Origin: an uncultured Atopobiaceae bacterium
GTDB taxonomy: Bacteria; Actinomycetota; Coriobacteriia; Coriobacteriales; Atopobiaceae
Direction: 5' to 3'
Assembly: GCA_934792625.1 (NCBI GenBank)
Contig: CAKVON010000002.1
Location: forward strand, 1-64,000
Length of the DNA: 64,000 bases
Positions 38,072 to 46,264 of the stretch are shown in pieces (within the stretch, counting starts at the first letter, position 1; each line of letters starts with the position of its first letter). The notes below the pieces were generated by a model that worked only from the letters and a program-made list of their open reading frames with translations, had not been told where the DNA came from and ran no database searches. A program made the position numbers and the translations under genes.

Positions 38072-38179
38072 GTTAATTGCAGGCATATTGGCATGCGAGC
38101 CGTGTCTAACTGTCGTAACATAAGCAATAAATGAGTAATTCGAACCGTAAATGTCCCACTCACGCACTGGAGTTACGTA

Positions 38180-38497
38180 ATGGAATTCTTGAAGGTCTCG
38201 AGTAAGTCTTCGCCGGCTTCTGTTGCTGGCGCAATTGCCGGCATGGTCAAAGACAACGTCCCCGTTAATATGCAGTGCGTTGGTGCTGGTGCAGTTAATC
38301 AGGCCATTAAGGCCATAGCCATAGCCAGGGGCTTCTTGATTCCTACTGGCGTAGACATCTCTTGCGCTCCTACGTTTTCCGATATTGAAATTGGCGGGGA
38401 GAATCGTACTGCCATCAAGATTGCTGTCTATGTTCACAGGATAAGCGCCCCAGCACCTTCGCAGGGTGTTACGGAGAAGACCGGGACGGTGGCATAA
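38180..38497 (+). CDS. spoVS: stage V sporulation protein S (SpoVS) homologue
   Basis: Alba-like small protein. The 105-residue product matches SpoVS strongly (LKVSSKSSPASVAGAIAGM, GAVNQAIKAIAIARGFLIPTGVD). In Bacillus SpoVS affects septation and spore coat assembly, but non-sporulating bacteria also have it. No sporulation genes are here, so a nucleic-acid or division role is more likely. The start at 38180 follows GGAG. miaB begins one base after its stop. Confidence 0.9.
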   Translation: MEFLKVSSKSSPASVAGAIAGMVKDNVPVNMQCVGAGAVNQAIKAIAIARGFLIPTGVDISCAPTFSDIEIGGENRTAIKIAVYVHRISAPAPSQGVTEKTGTVA

Positions 38498-38498
38498 G

Positions 38499-39866
38499 AT
38501 GTCTGACTATCCGATGCTTGTCGGTAAAACCTATACTGTTAAGGCATTTGGTTGCCAGATGAACATGCATGATTCTGAGCGTGTCGCTGGTCTGCTTGAC
38601 TCAATTGGTCTTATTGAGGTCGCGTCTCCTGACGAAGCTGATGTGGTTGTCTATATGACGTGTTGTGTTCGGGAGAAGGCGGATACTCGTCTGTACGGAC
38701 AAGTTTCTGCTATGGTCAGCGCGCCAAAGCCTCCTTGTGGCAAGCGCGTGGTCGCCGTTGGCGGCTGCATCGCGCAGCGCGATGGCGATAAGATCCGCGA
38801 ACACATACCCAACGTCGACGTTGTTTTCGGAACTCAGGCAATCGCAAGCCTGCCAGCACTTCTCTCCAGCGCTTTTGCTGATAAGGGCCATGCTCTAGAG
38901 ACTGATGTTGAGGAGCCGTACACGGGCTTCTCCTCTGATCTTCCCAGCCACAGGGCGCAGGCGTTTCATGCCTGGCTCCCGATTATGACTGGATGCAACA
39001 ACTTTTGCAGTTACTGCATTGTTCCGTATGTTCGCGGTCGTGAACACAGCCGCATTCTCGAGGACGTTGTAATCGAGGCCGAGCATCTTGTCGATGACGG
39101 CGTTCGCGAGATTACCCTTCTGGGGCAGAACGTCAATTCTTACGGTCGTGACCGCTATGGTGCGCCTCGTTTTGCCGAACTTCTTCGAAAGGTGGGGGAG
39201 ACTGGCATCGAGCGTATTCGCTTCACCTCCTCCCACCCCAAGGACCTTTCGGCAGAAACTATTGCGGCGATGGCGGAGACACCCGCCGTAATGCCCCAGT
39301 TGCACCTAGCTGTCCAGAGCGGCTCAACCAATGTCCTCAAAAAGATGAACCGTCATTACTCTCGCGAGGACTATCTGCGGCTTGTTGACGACATTCGTGT
39401 CGCAATGCCTGACATCGCGCTTTCGACCGACATCATCGTTGGTTTCCCAGGAGAAACCGAAGCTGACTTCGAGCAGACGCTGTCCCTCGTGCGCGAGGTT
39501 GGCTTTGCTTCGGCGTATACGTTCATCTACTCGAAGCGACCTGGAACTCCAGCCGCAAAGATTATCGACCCGACCCCTCATGAGGTCATCCAGGAACGCT
39601 TTGACAGACTTGCGAAGCTTGTTCAAGACCTTGCTCATGACGCGAACCAAATTGAGCTTGACCGTGATGTGGAGGTACTCGTCGAAGGCATTTCCAAGAG
39701 CGACGATCGAGTCATGGTCGGTCACAGCCCCAAGAACCAGACCGTTCATTTCCCACTGCCAGAGGGGTTTGCCCCTGAGGCTGTTATTGGCAAGATGGTA
39801 ACGGTTCATGTTGATGAGGCCCGTACCTGGTATCTTCGTGGCCCCATGGTCGGTGATCCGAGGTAA
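38499..39866 (+). CDS. miaB: tRNA-2-methylthio-N6-dimethylallyladenosine synthase MiaB
   Basis: Radical SAM methylthiotransferase acting on i6A37 made by MiaA, which is encoded next. The 455-residue product has FGCQMNMHDSE (17-27), the radical SAM motif CNNFCSYC (C166, C170, C173) and a C-terminal TRAM domain. CQMN is diagnostic for MiaB. The start at 38499 is one base after the spoVS stop; its ribosome site is weak. The stop overlaps miaA (TAATG). Confidence 0.94.
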   Translation: MSDYPMLVGKTYTVKAFGCQMNMHDSERVAGLLDSIGLIEVASPDEADVVVYMTCCVREKADTRLYGQVSAMVSAPKPPCGKRVVAVGGCIAQRDGDKIREHIPNVDVVFGTQAIASLPALLSSAFADKGHALETDVEEPYTGFSSDLPSHRAQAFHAWLPIMTGCNNFCSYCIVPYVRGREHSRILEDVVIEAEHLVDDGVREITLLGQNVNSYGRDRYGAPRFAELLRKVGETGIERIRFTSSHPKDLSAETIAAMAETPAVMPQLHLAVQSGSTNVLKKMNRHYSREDYLRLVDDIRVAMPDIALSTDIIVGFPGETEADFEQTLSLVREVGFASAYTFIYSKRPGTPAAKIIDPTPHEVIQERFDRLAKLVQDLAHDANQIELDRDVEVLVEGISKSDDRVMVGHSPKNQTVHFPLPEGFAPEAVIGKMVTVHVDEARTWYLRGPMVGDPR

Positions 39867-40801
39867 TGGGGTCCAGGGTAATCTGCATAGTTGGACCTAC
39901 CGCTTCAGGGAAGAGCGAGATTGCTGACATTGTTGCCGAGGCTCTCGACTCGGCCGTTGTGTCCGTTGACGCCATGCAGGTGTATCAAGGCATGGACATT
40001 GGTACCGCAAAGGTTCCAGTCGCCGAAAGACGTGTTCCTTTGCTCATGGTTGATGTTTGTGATCCTGGCGACGACTATTCGGTTGAATTATTCCAAGCCG
40101 ATGCTCGCAATTGCGTAGATGCCCTTCTCTCCAATGGTCGTACTCCAGTCTTGTGCGGAGGTACTGGCCTATATCTTGATGCCGTAATTGACGAGATGGA
40201 GTTCCCAGCAGGCGCCGTTGGAAATGTAACGCGCTCGCGTTATGAAGCAATTGCTGCCGAGAAGGGCGTTGAGGCCCTATACGTTTCGCTCAAAGAACGA
40301 GATCCGAAGAGCGCAGAACTGATTCATCCAAACAATGTTCGCAGGGTTGTGCGGGCTCTCGAGCTTCTTGATGAGGGTACCTCCTATGCAAGTAAGCATG
40401 GGGGCCTGAAAACGCGTTCCCCCCATTACGCCTCAGATATCTTTGCACTCACAATGAATCGCGAGCGCTTGTATCGAAGGATTGATGCACGTGTCGATAT
40501 CATGTTTGAATCTGGTCTCGTTAACGAGGTCGAGACACTTATGTCGCGTGGTATAGAGCTTAGCTTGACCGCGAGCCAGGCTATCGGTTATTCCGAGTGC
40601 ATCGACTACCTTCAGGGCAGAATTAAGCTCGATGATGCGATTGATAGTACTAAAACGCGTACAAGGCGCTATGCCAAGAGGCAACTCTCATGGATTAAAC
40701 GAGACGGACGTGCAAATGCCCTAGATATGGATGTGCTATCTGCTGAAGAGGCAGCTTCCATCGTTCTTCGTGACGCCCGCACGATTGGACAGGATCGCTG
40801 A
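39866..40801 (+). CDS. miaA: tRNA dimethylallyltransferase MiaA
   Basis: Prenylates A37 in tRNAs reading UNN codons. The 311-residue product has the P-loop GPTASGKS (10-17), DAMQVYQGMDIGTAK and GGTGLYL. The one-base overlaps with miaB and hflX make a coupled trio, and the two tRNA enzymes act in succession on the same base. Confidence 0.94.
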   Translation: MGSRVICIVGPTASGKSEIADIVAEALDSAVVSVDAMQVYQGMDIGTAKVPVAERRVPLLMVDVCDPGDDYSVELFQADARNCVDALLSNGRTPVLCGGTGLYLDAVIDEMEFPAGAVGNVTRSRYEAIAAEKGVEALYVSLKERDPKSAELIHPNNVRRVVRALELLDEGTSYASKHGGLKTRSPHYASDIFALTMNRERLYRRIDARVDIMFESGLVNEVETLMSRGIELSLTASQAIGYSECIDYLQGRIKLDDAIDSTKTRTRRYAKRQLSWIKRDGRANALDMDVLSAEEAASIVLRDARTIGQDR

Positions 40802-42120
40802 TGGCTCGTTTTGAACCTTTTGATACCGCTCCCGTGCCCGAAAAAGCCATCCTAGTCGGAGTTGATCTCGGATCTTCTGAGTGGCCGTTGGACGATTCAA
40901 TGGCTGAGCTTGAGCGCCTTGCTCAAACTGATGGGGCTGAAGTCGTTGCCTTTCTCACCCAGAAGCTCGATAAGCCCGTTTCGAGAACTTTTATTGGATC
41001 GGGAAAGACCGAAGAGCTCGTTCATCTGGTGAAGAGCCTCGATGCTGACGTTGTCATCTTTGATGATGAGCTCACGCCATCACAGCAATCTAATCTCGAA
41101 AAGACTGTGGGATCGCCCGTTAAGATCATCGACCGAACGGCATTGATTCTCGATATATTTGGTGTTCATGCAACAACGCATGAAGGTTGCTTGCAGGTGC
41201 AGCTTGCTCAGCTGCAGTACCTATATCCGCGCCTTCGTGGAATGTGGAGTCACCTTGTAGGCGAACAGACAAGGGGTGGCATTGGTTCTAGGTTTGGTCA
41301 GGGCGAAAGTCAGCTTGAGGTAGACAGGCGTCTTATTCGAAAGCGTATGACCACCCTACGCAGTGAGCTTGCGCGTCTCGATACCCGTCGTTCGACTCAG
41401 AGCAAGGCGCGCTGGGAGTCTGGCGTCTATCGAGTCGCTATGGCTGGTTATACGAATGCGGGTAAGTCCACACTGCTTAATAGGCTATCTGGCTCAGATG
41501 TGTATGCGAAAGACGAGCTATTTGCAACACTTGACCCCACGACGCGAGCGTTGGACTTGGATGAGGGCAGAAAGTTCACGCTTACTGATACCGTCGGTTT
41601 TATCCAAAAGCTCCCTACAACTCTCATTGAATCGTTCAAGTCAACTCTCGCGGAAGTTAAGAATTCCGATCTTGTGCTGCGTGTTGTAGATGCAAGCGAC
41701 TCTAACTTGTTGCGTGAGTTGAGAACCGTTGATTCAATTCTCAAGCAAATCGGTGCTGGGAACATACCCTATCTGATTGTTTTCAACAAGGTTGATTTGA
41801 TTCCTTCTGAGAAGATCGATGAACTGCGTGCTCAGTATCCAGGCTGTCTTTTCATTTCAGCCGCATTTGGTTCAGGCGTTGATGAATTGCTGTTCGAAAT
41901 CTCACGCAAGGCATCAGAAGGAGATTCGATTCTTACCGTTAGAATTCCTTATTCGAAGGGCTTTCTGATGAAGATGGCCCATGAGCGCTGTAGGGTAATT
42001 AGAGAGACCTATGAAAATGAAGGTCTGCTTATAACGGTTAGTGCATCGAAGCGCATGCAAGCCATGTTGCTTCCGTATTCAGTCGTAATGACTATTGGTG
42101 AGGCATCATCCGAAGCATAG
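40801..42120 (+). CDS. hflX: GTPase HflX
   Basis: Ribosome-associated GTPase that splits stalled or stressed 70S ribosomes. The 439-residue protein has the HflX N-terminal domain (GSGKTEEL), a coiled segment (GIGSRFGQGESQLEVDRR), then G1 GYTNAGKST (217-225), DTVGFIQKLP and NKVD. miaA-hflX adjacency is known from many bacteria. The 3' end overlaps the convergent broken acyltransferase gene by 15 bases. Confidence 0.94.
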   Translation: MARFEPFDTAPVPEKAILVGVDLGSSEWPLDDSMAELERLAQTDGAEVVAFLTQKLDKPVSRTFIGSGKTEELVHLVKSLDADVVIFDDELTPSQQSNLEKTVGSPVKIIDRTALILDIFGVHATTHEGCLQVQLAQLQYLYPRLRGMWSHLVGEQTRGGIGSRFGQGESQLEVDRRLIRKRMTTLRSELARLDTRRSTQSKARWESGVYRVAMAGYTNAGKSTLLNRLSGSDVYAKDELFATLDPTTRALDLDEGRKFTLTDTVGFIQKLPTTLIESFKSTLAEVKNSDLVLRVVDASDSNLLRELRTVDSILKQIGAGNIPYLIVFNKVDLIPSEKIDELRAQYPGCLFISAAFGSGVDELLFEISRKASEGDSILTVRIPYSKGFLMKMAHERCRVIRETYENEGLLITVSASKRMQAMLLPYSVVMTIGEASSEA

Positions 42121-42840
42121 TGTCAGCAGTATTAGAATTATCGGCTGATGAACTATATATACGAGAAGGGCGTGTCTGCCGAGTAGCTCCAGTGCTTTGC
42201 AACGTATTGGCGGAAGGCTAGAGAGCTCAATTTGCTGCTGCTTTATAGGCTTCCCAAACAAGAATCCAGCGAGATACATAAATAAATAGGGCAATATCGG
42301 ATAATAGTCGCCCGAAGAAAACCTAGGTCCAGGAAATCCAGCCCATGAAAACAGGCCACTGGAATACATTATCCTTGGAATTTGATACGAGCCCAATGGT
42401 GTGGTGACATAGCCGTTTGGCACATGTAGACATATTGCAAAGAGGGTCAGAGATAAGAAACCAAGGAGCAGGCACTTATTATCTGAAAGCTCCAATCCGC
42501 CGCAACGCTCTATTGACCATGCAATCAAACCACAAGATCCAAGACAGAAGATGATTCCGAAATTGATTGGCGTATCAACAGCCGCTATTGAAGTGGCAGT
42601 GAAAATGAGTGCGGACAATACGAGAAGCTTTAATGACCTAGATGCGTTGTTCCTCGAGTAATGACACATGATTCCTGCAAGGAATAAGAAGGTCCAGGAA
42701 ATTGAGTTACGCCAAATGTCCTGGCATAGCCCATAAAACTATGGCGCTTCGCAGCCCCAAAGGAATACGAGATCATAAGTCATATGAAAGCACACCATCG
42801 AAGTGACTGAGAAACCTCTAATTGCATCAAACAGATACAC
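42106..42840 (-). pseudogene. DUF1624/HGSNAT-like acyltransferase gene broken by an amber stop
   Basis: Minus-strand translation from the GTG at 42840 reads VYLFDAIRGFSVTSMVCFHM, continues to CEAP, meets TAG at 42739-42741, and goes on in the same frame as FYGLCQDIWRNSISWTFLFL for about 210 more residues with several membrane helices, ending at 42106. This is the pattern of DUF1624 proteins (heparan-alpha-glucosaminide N-acetyltransferase catalytic family), which often have Pro-Trp just where the stop falls, so one TGG-to-TAG change explains it. The intact distal part is open from 42669. A sequencing error or readthrough cannot be excluded. Confidence 0.75.
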
Positions 42841-42873
42841 CCTGCCCCTATCATCCGAAGGGCAGGGTGTATC
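42834..42873 (-). terminator. lexA terminator-like hairpin
   Basis: A 14-base perfect stem (42860-42873 with 42834-42847) and a 12-base loop lie 35 bases past the lexA stop. On the minus strand it is followed only by TGTTTG, so termination may be partial. The start of the broken acyltransferase gene lies in its 3' arm. Confidence 0.6.
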
Positions 42874-42908
42874 AGAACGATTGATGGATAGATTAGTCAT
42901 GTGAAGCA

Positions 42909-43574
42909 TTAAGAGATGGATCGAATCAGCGCGGTCACCCGGCCGATGATTGTCGGGTTCTTAACGTAAATCGGTTCCATGGTGTCATTTTCGGGCTGTA
43001 GCCTGACCCTGTTGCGTTCACGGTAGAAAGTCTTTACTGTTGCCGAGTCATCAATCAAGGCAACGACAATTTCCCCGTTATGAGCATCGTTTTGTTCTTT
43101 TACGACGATATAGTCACCATCGAAAATGCCAGCATTAATCATCGATTCACCGTGTACGCGAAGGATAAATGAACTGTAGTCACCAACAATGCTGGTGGGA
43201 AGGCTCAGGTTCTCTTCTACATTTTGCTCAGCAAGGATGGGCTGACCGGCAGCAACTCTTCCGACAACGGGAAGGGAAATCAGATTGGCATCCAAATCAA
43301 GGCTAACTCGAGCAATCTTTTCGGGCTCGGGAAGATTCGACCCCTCCTTCTTCTCCTTCGAAACCACCTCAATGGTTCGAGGCTTATTTGAGTCTCTTCT
43401 GATTAGGCCGTTGTCTTCTAGAACCTTGAGATGCATATGAACAGTAGAGGGGGATGCAAGACCAACCGCTTTCCCGATTTCCCTGACGGAGGGAGGGAAA
43501 CCATGCGACTGAGAATAAGAGCAGATGTACTTATAGATCTCGTTCTGACGAGCGCTGAGCTTACCCTTTGTCAT
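42909..43574 (-). CDS. lexA: SOS repressor LexA
   Basis: Represses DNA-damage genes and cleaves itself when RecA is activated. The 221-residue protein has a winged-helix N-domain (QNEIYKYICSYSQSHGFPPSVREIG), the Ala-Gly cleavage site (109-110 in VAAGQP) and the Ser-Lys dyad (S144 in HGESM, K181). The ATG at 43574 follows AAAGGAGAA, so the eight extra upstream codons of the open frame are not used. Upstream are four LexA-like boxes. Confidence 0.96.
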   Translation of the reverse strand: MTKGKLSARQNEIYKYICSYSQSHGFPPSVREIGKAVGLASPSTVHMHLKVLEDNGLIRRDSNKPRTIEVVSKEKKEGSNLPEPEKIARVSLDLDANLISLPVVGRVAAGQPILAEQNVEENLSLPTSIVGDYSSFILRVHGESMINAGIFDGDYIVVKEQNDAHNGEIVVALIDDSATVKTFYRERNRVRLQPENDTMEPIYVKNPTIIGRVTALIRSIS

Positions 43575-43599
43575 CGCATTCTCCTTTCGACTATTCAAT

Positions 43600-43613
43600 A
43601 GTACATCCGTTCT
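43600..43613. promoter_or_regulatory. degenerate LexA box (lexA-proximal)
   Basis: The minus strand reads AGAACGGATGTACT, keeping GAAC and the ATG half of the consensus with mismatches at the ends and near the second half. It is 26 bases upstream of the lexA start. Confidence 0.4.
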
Positions 43614-43623
43614 GAATACTTCG

Positions 43624-43637
43624 CAAACATTTGTTCT
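43624..43637. promoter_or_regulatory. LexA box
   Basis: The minus strand reads AGAACAAATGTTTG, matching CGAACRNRYGTTYG except for the first base. It is 50 bases upstream of lexA. Confidence 0.8.
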
Positions 43638-43645
43638 GATTCATA

Positions 43646-43673
43646 TTGACACGAACAGATGTTTGCACATAAT
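43646..43673 (+). promoter_or_regulatory. promoter of the LysM gene with a LexA box in the spacer
   Basis: TTGACA (43646-43651) and CATAAT (43668-43673) are 16 bases apart. The LexA box at 43652-43665 fills the spacer exactly, so bound LexA would exclude RNA polymerase. Confidence 0.75.
43652..43665. promoter_or_regulatory. perfect LexA box
   Basis: CGAACAGATGTTTG fits the Gram-positive LexA (Cheo) consensus CGAACRNRYGTTYG at every position. Confidence 0.88.
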
Positions 43674-43680
43674 TTAGATA

Positions 43681-43694
43681 AGAACAATTGTTCC
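43681..43694. promoter_or_regulatory. LexA-like box
   Basis: AGAACAATTGTTCC is a palindromic GAAC-N4-GTTC site with three mismatches to the full consensus, 8 bases downstream of the LysM-gene -10. Confidence 0.6.
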
Positions 43695-43761
43695 CTTCTA
43701 TTAGTGTCCGGTCGAAAACGTATAACATACAGGACGAACTAGGGGAGCGAAGGAGTATTCA

Positions 43762-44193
43762 ATGGCGTCAGCAAGCTACAGGGTTTCGATTGATGGGACA
43801 GCTGCCCTCAAACAGTCTCCTACTGCATTCCGCGTAATCGATTGCTGTTCTTCGTCTCCCTCTTCCATTTCCTCGCAGGCGGCTGTCAGGCACGGCTCTT
43901 TGCATGAGGTGTTGAAGCTCCGTGTATTCTTTGCCACCTGCTTTGTGTTTCTCGTATTTCTTGGGTTCGTAGTTACTCATTTCGATACTCTCAGGACTAA
44001 GTCTTCCCTCGACAATAGTGCGACTGAAATTGTTCGAGTTCATTCGGGTGATACGATTTGGTCCATTGCGGAAGACCATCCAATCGATAACGTGACAACT
44101 AATGATGTGGTTGACTACATCATTGAAGTCAATGATCTCGAAGGTGGTTTGATTCGCCCTGGACAGACTATTTGCATTCCCGTTTCCCATTAG
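43762..44193 (+). CDS. LysM membrane protein, YneA-like SOS division inhibitor candidate
   Basis: The 143-residue product has a polar Ser-rich N-terminus, one membrane helix (about 53-73) and a C-terminal LysM domain (about 91-140; VHSGDTIWSIAEDH and IRPGQTICIP). In Bacillus yneA is divergent from lexA, LexA-repressed, and encodes a small membrane LysM protein that stops septation. Position, LexA boxes and architecture agree here, though the N-terminal cytoplasmic part is longer than in YneA. Sequence identity is too low to give the symbol. GGGGAGCGAAGGAG precedes the ATG. Confidence 0.8.
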   Translation: MASASYRVSIDGTAALKQSPTAFRVIDCCSSSPSSISSQAAVRHGSLHEVLKLRVFFATCFVFLVFLGFVVTHFDTLRTKSSLDNSATEIVRVHSGDTIWSIAEDHPIDNVTTNDVVDYIIEVNDLEGGLIRPGQTICIPVSH

Positions 44194-44304
44194 AACGTTT
44201 AATTTAGTCTGCTTTAAATCAAATACTCTTACCGACGCTGCGTTGCTTCCGTCCATCATTACCTATGATTAGGGCTAACGTGAGCCTTTCGCGAAGGAGC
44301 TTTG

Positions 44305-44754
44305 ATGCGTTGTCCAAAATGTGGCTGTGATGAGTCGAGGGTCGTTGATTCGAGACCTTCTGAAAGTAACGATGCCATTCGTCGTCGACGTGAGTGCATT
44401 GGCTGCGGACATCGTTTTACAACGTACGAGCGTCGTGAAGAGGTCCCTCTTCTTGTCCTCAAGAAAGACGGATCGAAGGAGCCATTCGATCGACAGAAGT
44501 TGATGAGAGGGCTTCTTACCGCCACCGTGAAACGTGACGTTCCGATTGAGAAGCTTGATTCCCTTATTGATAGCGTCGAAGGTGAGCTAAGGGATGGTGG
44601 CATCTCCGAGTTTCCTTCATCTGAGATTGGTAGTCTTGTCCTTAAGCGGCTTATCGATATTGATAAAGTTGCCTACGTCAGGTTTGCTTCTGTCTACAGG
44701 GACTTCAAAGACCTTGACGAATTCAGCGAAGAGCTTAGGAGCCTATCGCGATGA
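44305..44754 (+). CDS. nrdR: transcriptional repressor NrdR
   Basis: Nucleotide-sensing repressor of ribonucleotide reductase genes. The 149-residue protein has the zinc ribbon (CPKCGCDESRVVDSRP, CIGCGHRF) and the ATP-cone domain (VLKKDGSKEPFDRQKL). The ATG at 44305 follows GAAGGAGC. It is coupled to dut by ATGA, linking two genes of dNTP balance. Confidence 0.95.
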   Translation: MRCPKCGCDESRVVDSRPSESNDAIRRRRECIGCGHRFTTYERREEVPLLVLKKDGSKEPFDRQKLMRGLLTATVKRDVPIEKLDSLIDSVEGELRDGGISEFPSSEIGSLVLKRLIDIDKVAYVRFASVYRDFKDLDEFSEELRSLSR

Positions 44755-45197
44755 TTGACGAACGAATCAACATTCCCGTCAAGCGTCTTGACGACAGCGT
44801 CGAGCTTCCCACATATGCTTATGAGGGTGACGCTGGTCTCGATTTGAGAGCCAGTGAAAGTGTCGTTCTCAGGCCTTTTGAAAGGCGTTTAATCGGAACT
44901 GGCATTGCAGTCGCTATTCCTGATGGTTATGCGGGATTTGTACAGCCCAGAAGTGGCATGGCCCTTAGACAGGGCTTGTCTATGGCAAACACTCCCGGTC
45001 TAGTTGACTCCCATTACAGAGGCGAGCTGAAGGTTTGTGCGATCAATTTAGATCCAAATACTGAGATTCACATATCCCGTGGCGACCGAATTGCCCAATT
45101 GGTCATTCAGCGTGTTCCGACCGTTGATTTGGTGGAGGTCAAAGAGCTCGACGAGACGGATCGCGGAATTGGTGGCTTCGGTTCAAGCGGTGTCTAA
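44751..45197 (+). CDS. dut: dUTP diphosphatase
   Basis: Hydrolyses dUTP to dUMP and keeps uracil out of DNA. The 148-residue trimeric-type protein has the dUTPase motifs GDAGLDLRA, PRSGMA, GLVDSHYRG and GGFGSSG in order. It overlaps nrdR as ATGA. Confidence 0.95.
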   Translation: MIDERINIPVKRLDDSVELPTYAYEGDAGLDLRASESVVLRPFERRLIGTGIAVAIPDGYAGFVQPRSGMALRQGLSMANTPGLVDSHYRGELKVCAINLDPNTEIHISRGDRIAQLVIQRVPTVDLVEVKELDETDRGIGGFGSSGV

Positions 45198-45265
45198 TTT
45201 GATATTGGCATACTAGTTTTCTCTTGCTGCACTGCTTGTCGCCCGACGATAGGGAGGTAGAAGAA

Positions 45266-46198
45266 ATGGGAGATCGCTTGTATGATTTAGCAATTATCGG
45301 TGGAGGTCCCGCTGGCCTATCTGCTGCTATTTACGCTGGCAGATATGGTCTTGACGTAATCGTGTTTGAGCGCGAATCAATTGGCGGTCAGGCAATTCTG
45401 ACTAACGACATCGAGAATTATCCTGGCGTTCCTGTGGCAAATGGATTTGACCTTACGGAATCGATGCGTAAGCAAGCGGTTGCTTTTGGTGCACATGTAG
45501 AAATGCTAGAAGTTAATGGTGTCGAGCAGGGCCCTCGCGATTTGTTTGTTGTGAATGTTGCAGAAGCAAAATACTTTGCTTCTAGCGTGTTGTTTGCAAC
45601 TGGATCACTTCCCAAACTCGCAAATTTTGACGGAGAGTCAAAATTTGTCGGGAGAGGCGTATCGTATTGCGCTACCTGTGATGGAATGTTCTACCGTAAC
45701 AAGCCCGTATATATCATTGGTGGTGGAAACACCGCTGTTGAGGATGCCATCTTTCTTTCGAGGTTTGCTTCGAATGTAACTCTTGTTGCTCGTGGGCAAA
45801 AACTTCGCGCCGACAATCTGCTTGTAAAGCGTCTTGCCGAATGTCAAAACGTCGAGATTCTATTTGAATCTCGGATCGTTGCGGCATCAGGCGATCAGAG
45901 TCTTCGTGAACTTACGCTTGAGAGCATCCCTGACGGATCGAGGCGCACTATCAAGCACGACACCACATTCGGGCTATTTGTCTGTGTCGGTAGAGTTCCA
46001 AACAGCCAGCTTGCGATGAGTCTTTGTAAGCTTGATGCGAATGCTTATATCGAAACAGATTCTGAACTCAACACATCTATGCCTGGGATATTTGCTGCTG
46101 GTGATGTCAGGACAACCTCTCTGCGCCAGGTTGTTACTGCCGTTGGTGACGGAGCGGTTGCTGCCCAGACTGCCTTGAGATACTTAAATGCGCGATAA
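45266..46198 (+). CDS. trxB: thioredoxin reductase
   Basis: NADPH-dependent flavoenzyme that reduces thioredoxin. The 310-residue product has the FAD motif GGGPAG (12-17), the redox pair CATC (C135, C138), the NADPH motif GGGNTA and the FAD-binding FAAGDVR near the end. The ATG at 45266 follows AGGGAGG. It may supply electrons for ribonucleotide reduction, which fits nrdR and dut. The convergent clcA gene ends 66 bases away; that gap shows no clear terminator. Confidence 0.93.
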   Translation: MGDRLYDLAIIGGGPAGLSAAIYAGRYGLDVIVFERESIGGQAILTNDIENYPGVPVANGFDLTESMRKQAVAFGAHVEMLEVNGVEQGPRDLFVVNVAEAKYFASSVLFATGSLPKLANFDGESKFVGRGVSYCATCDGMFYRNKPVYIIGGGNTAVEDAIFLSRFASNVTLVARGQKLRADNLLVKRLAECQNVEILFESRIVAASGDQSLRELTLESIPDGSRRTIKHDTTFGLFVCVGRVPNSQLAMSLCKLDANAYIETDSELNTSMPGIFAAGDVRTTSLRQVVTAVGDGAVAAQTALRYLNAR

Positions 46199-46264
46199 TA
46201 TATCTTATGTAAAGTAGCGAGATTACTATATATAGGTGTTTGCCATGTTACGAGAGCGACTCTA

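Noticed and set aside
42834..42873. Perfect 14-base inverted repeat as the end of a transposon
   Set aside because: The arms are only 12 bases apart and no transposase or target duplication is visible. A lexA terminator is simpler.
46226..46235. CTATATATAG resembling the core of an NrdR box
   Set aside because: It is a single site between the convergent ends of trxB and clcA. NrdR boxes come in pairs in promoters of ribonucleotide reductase genes.
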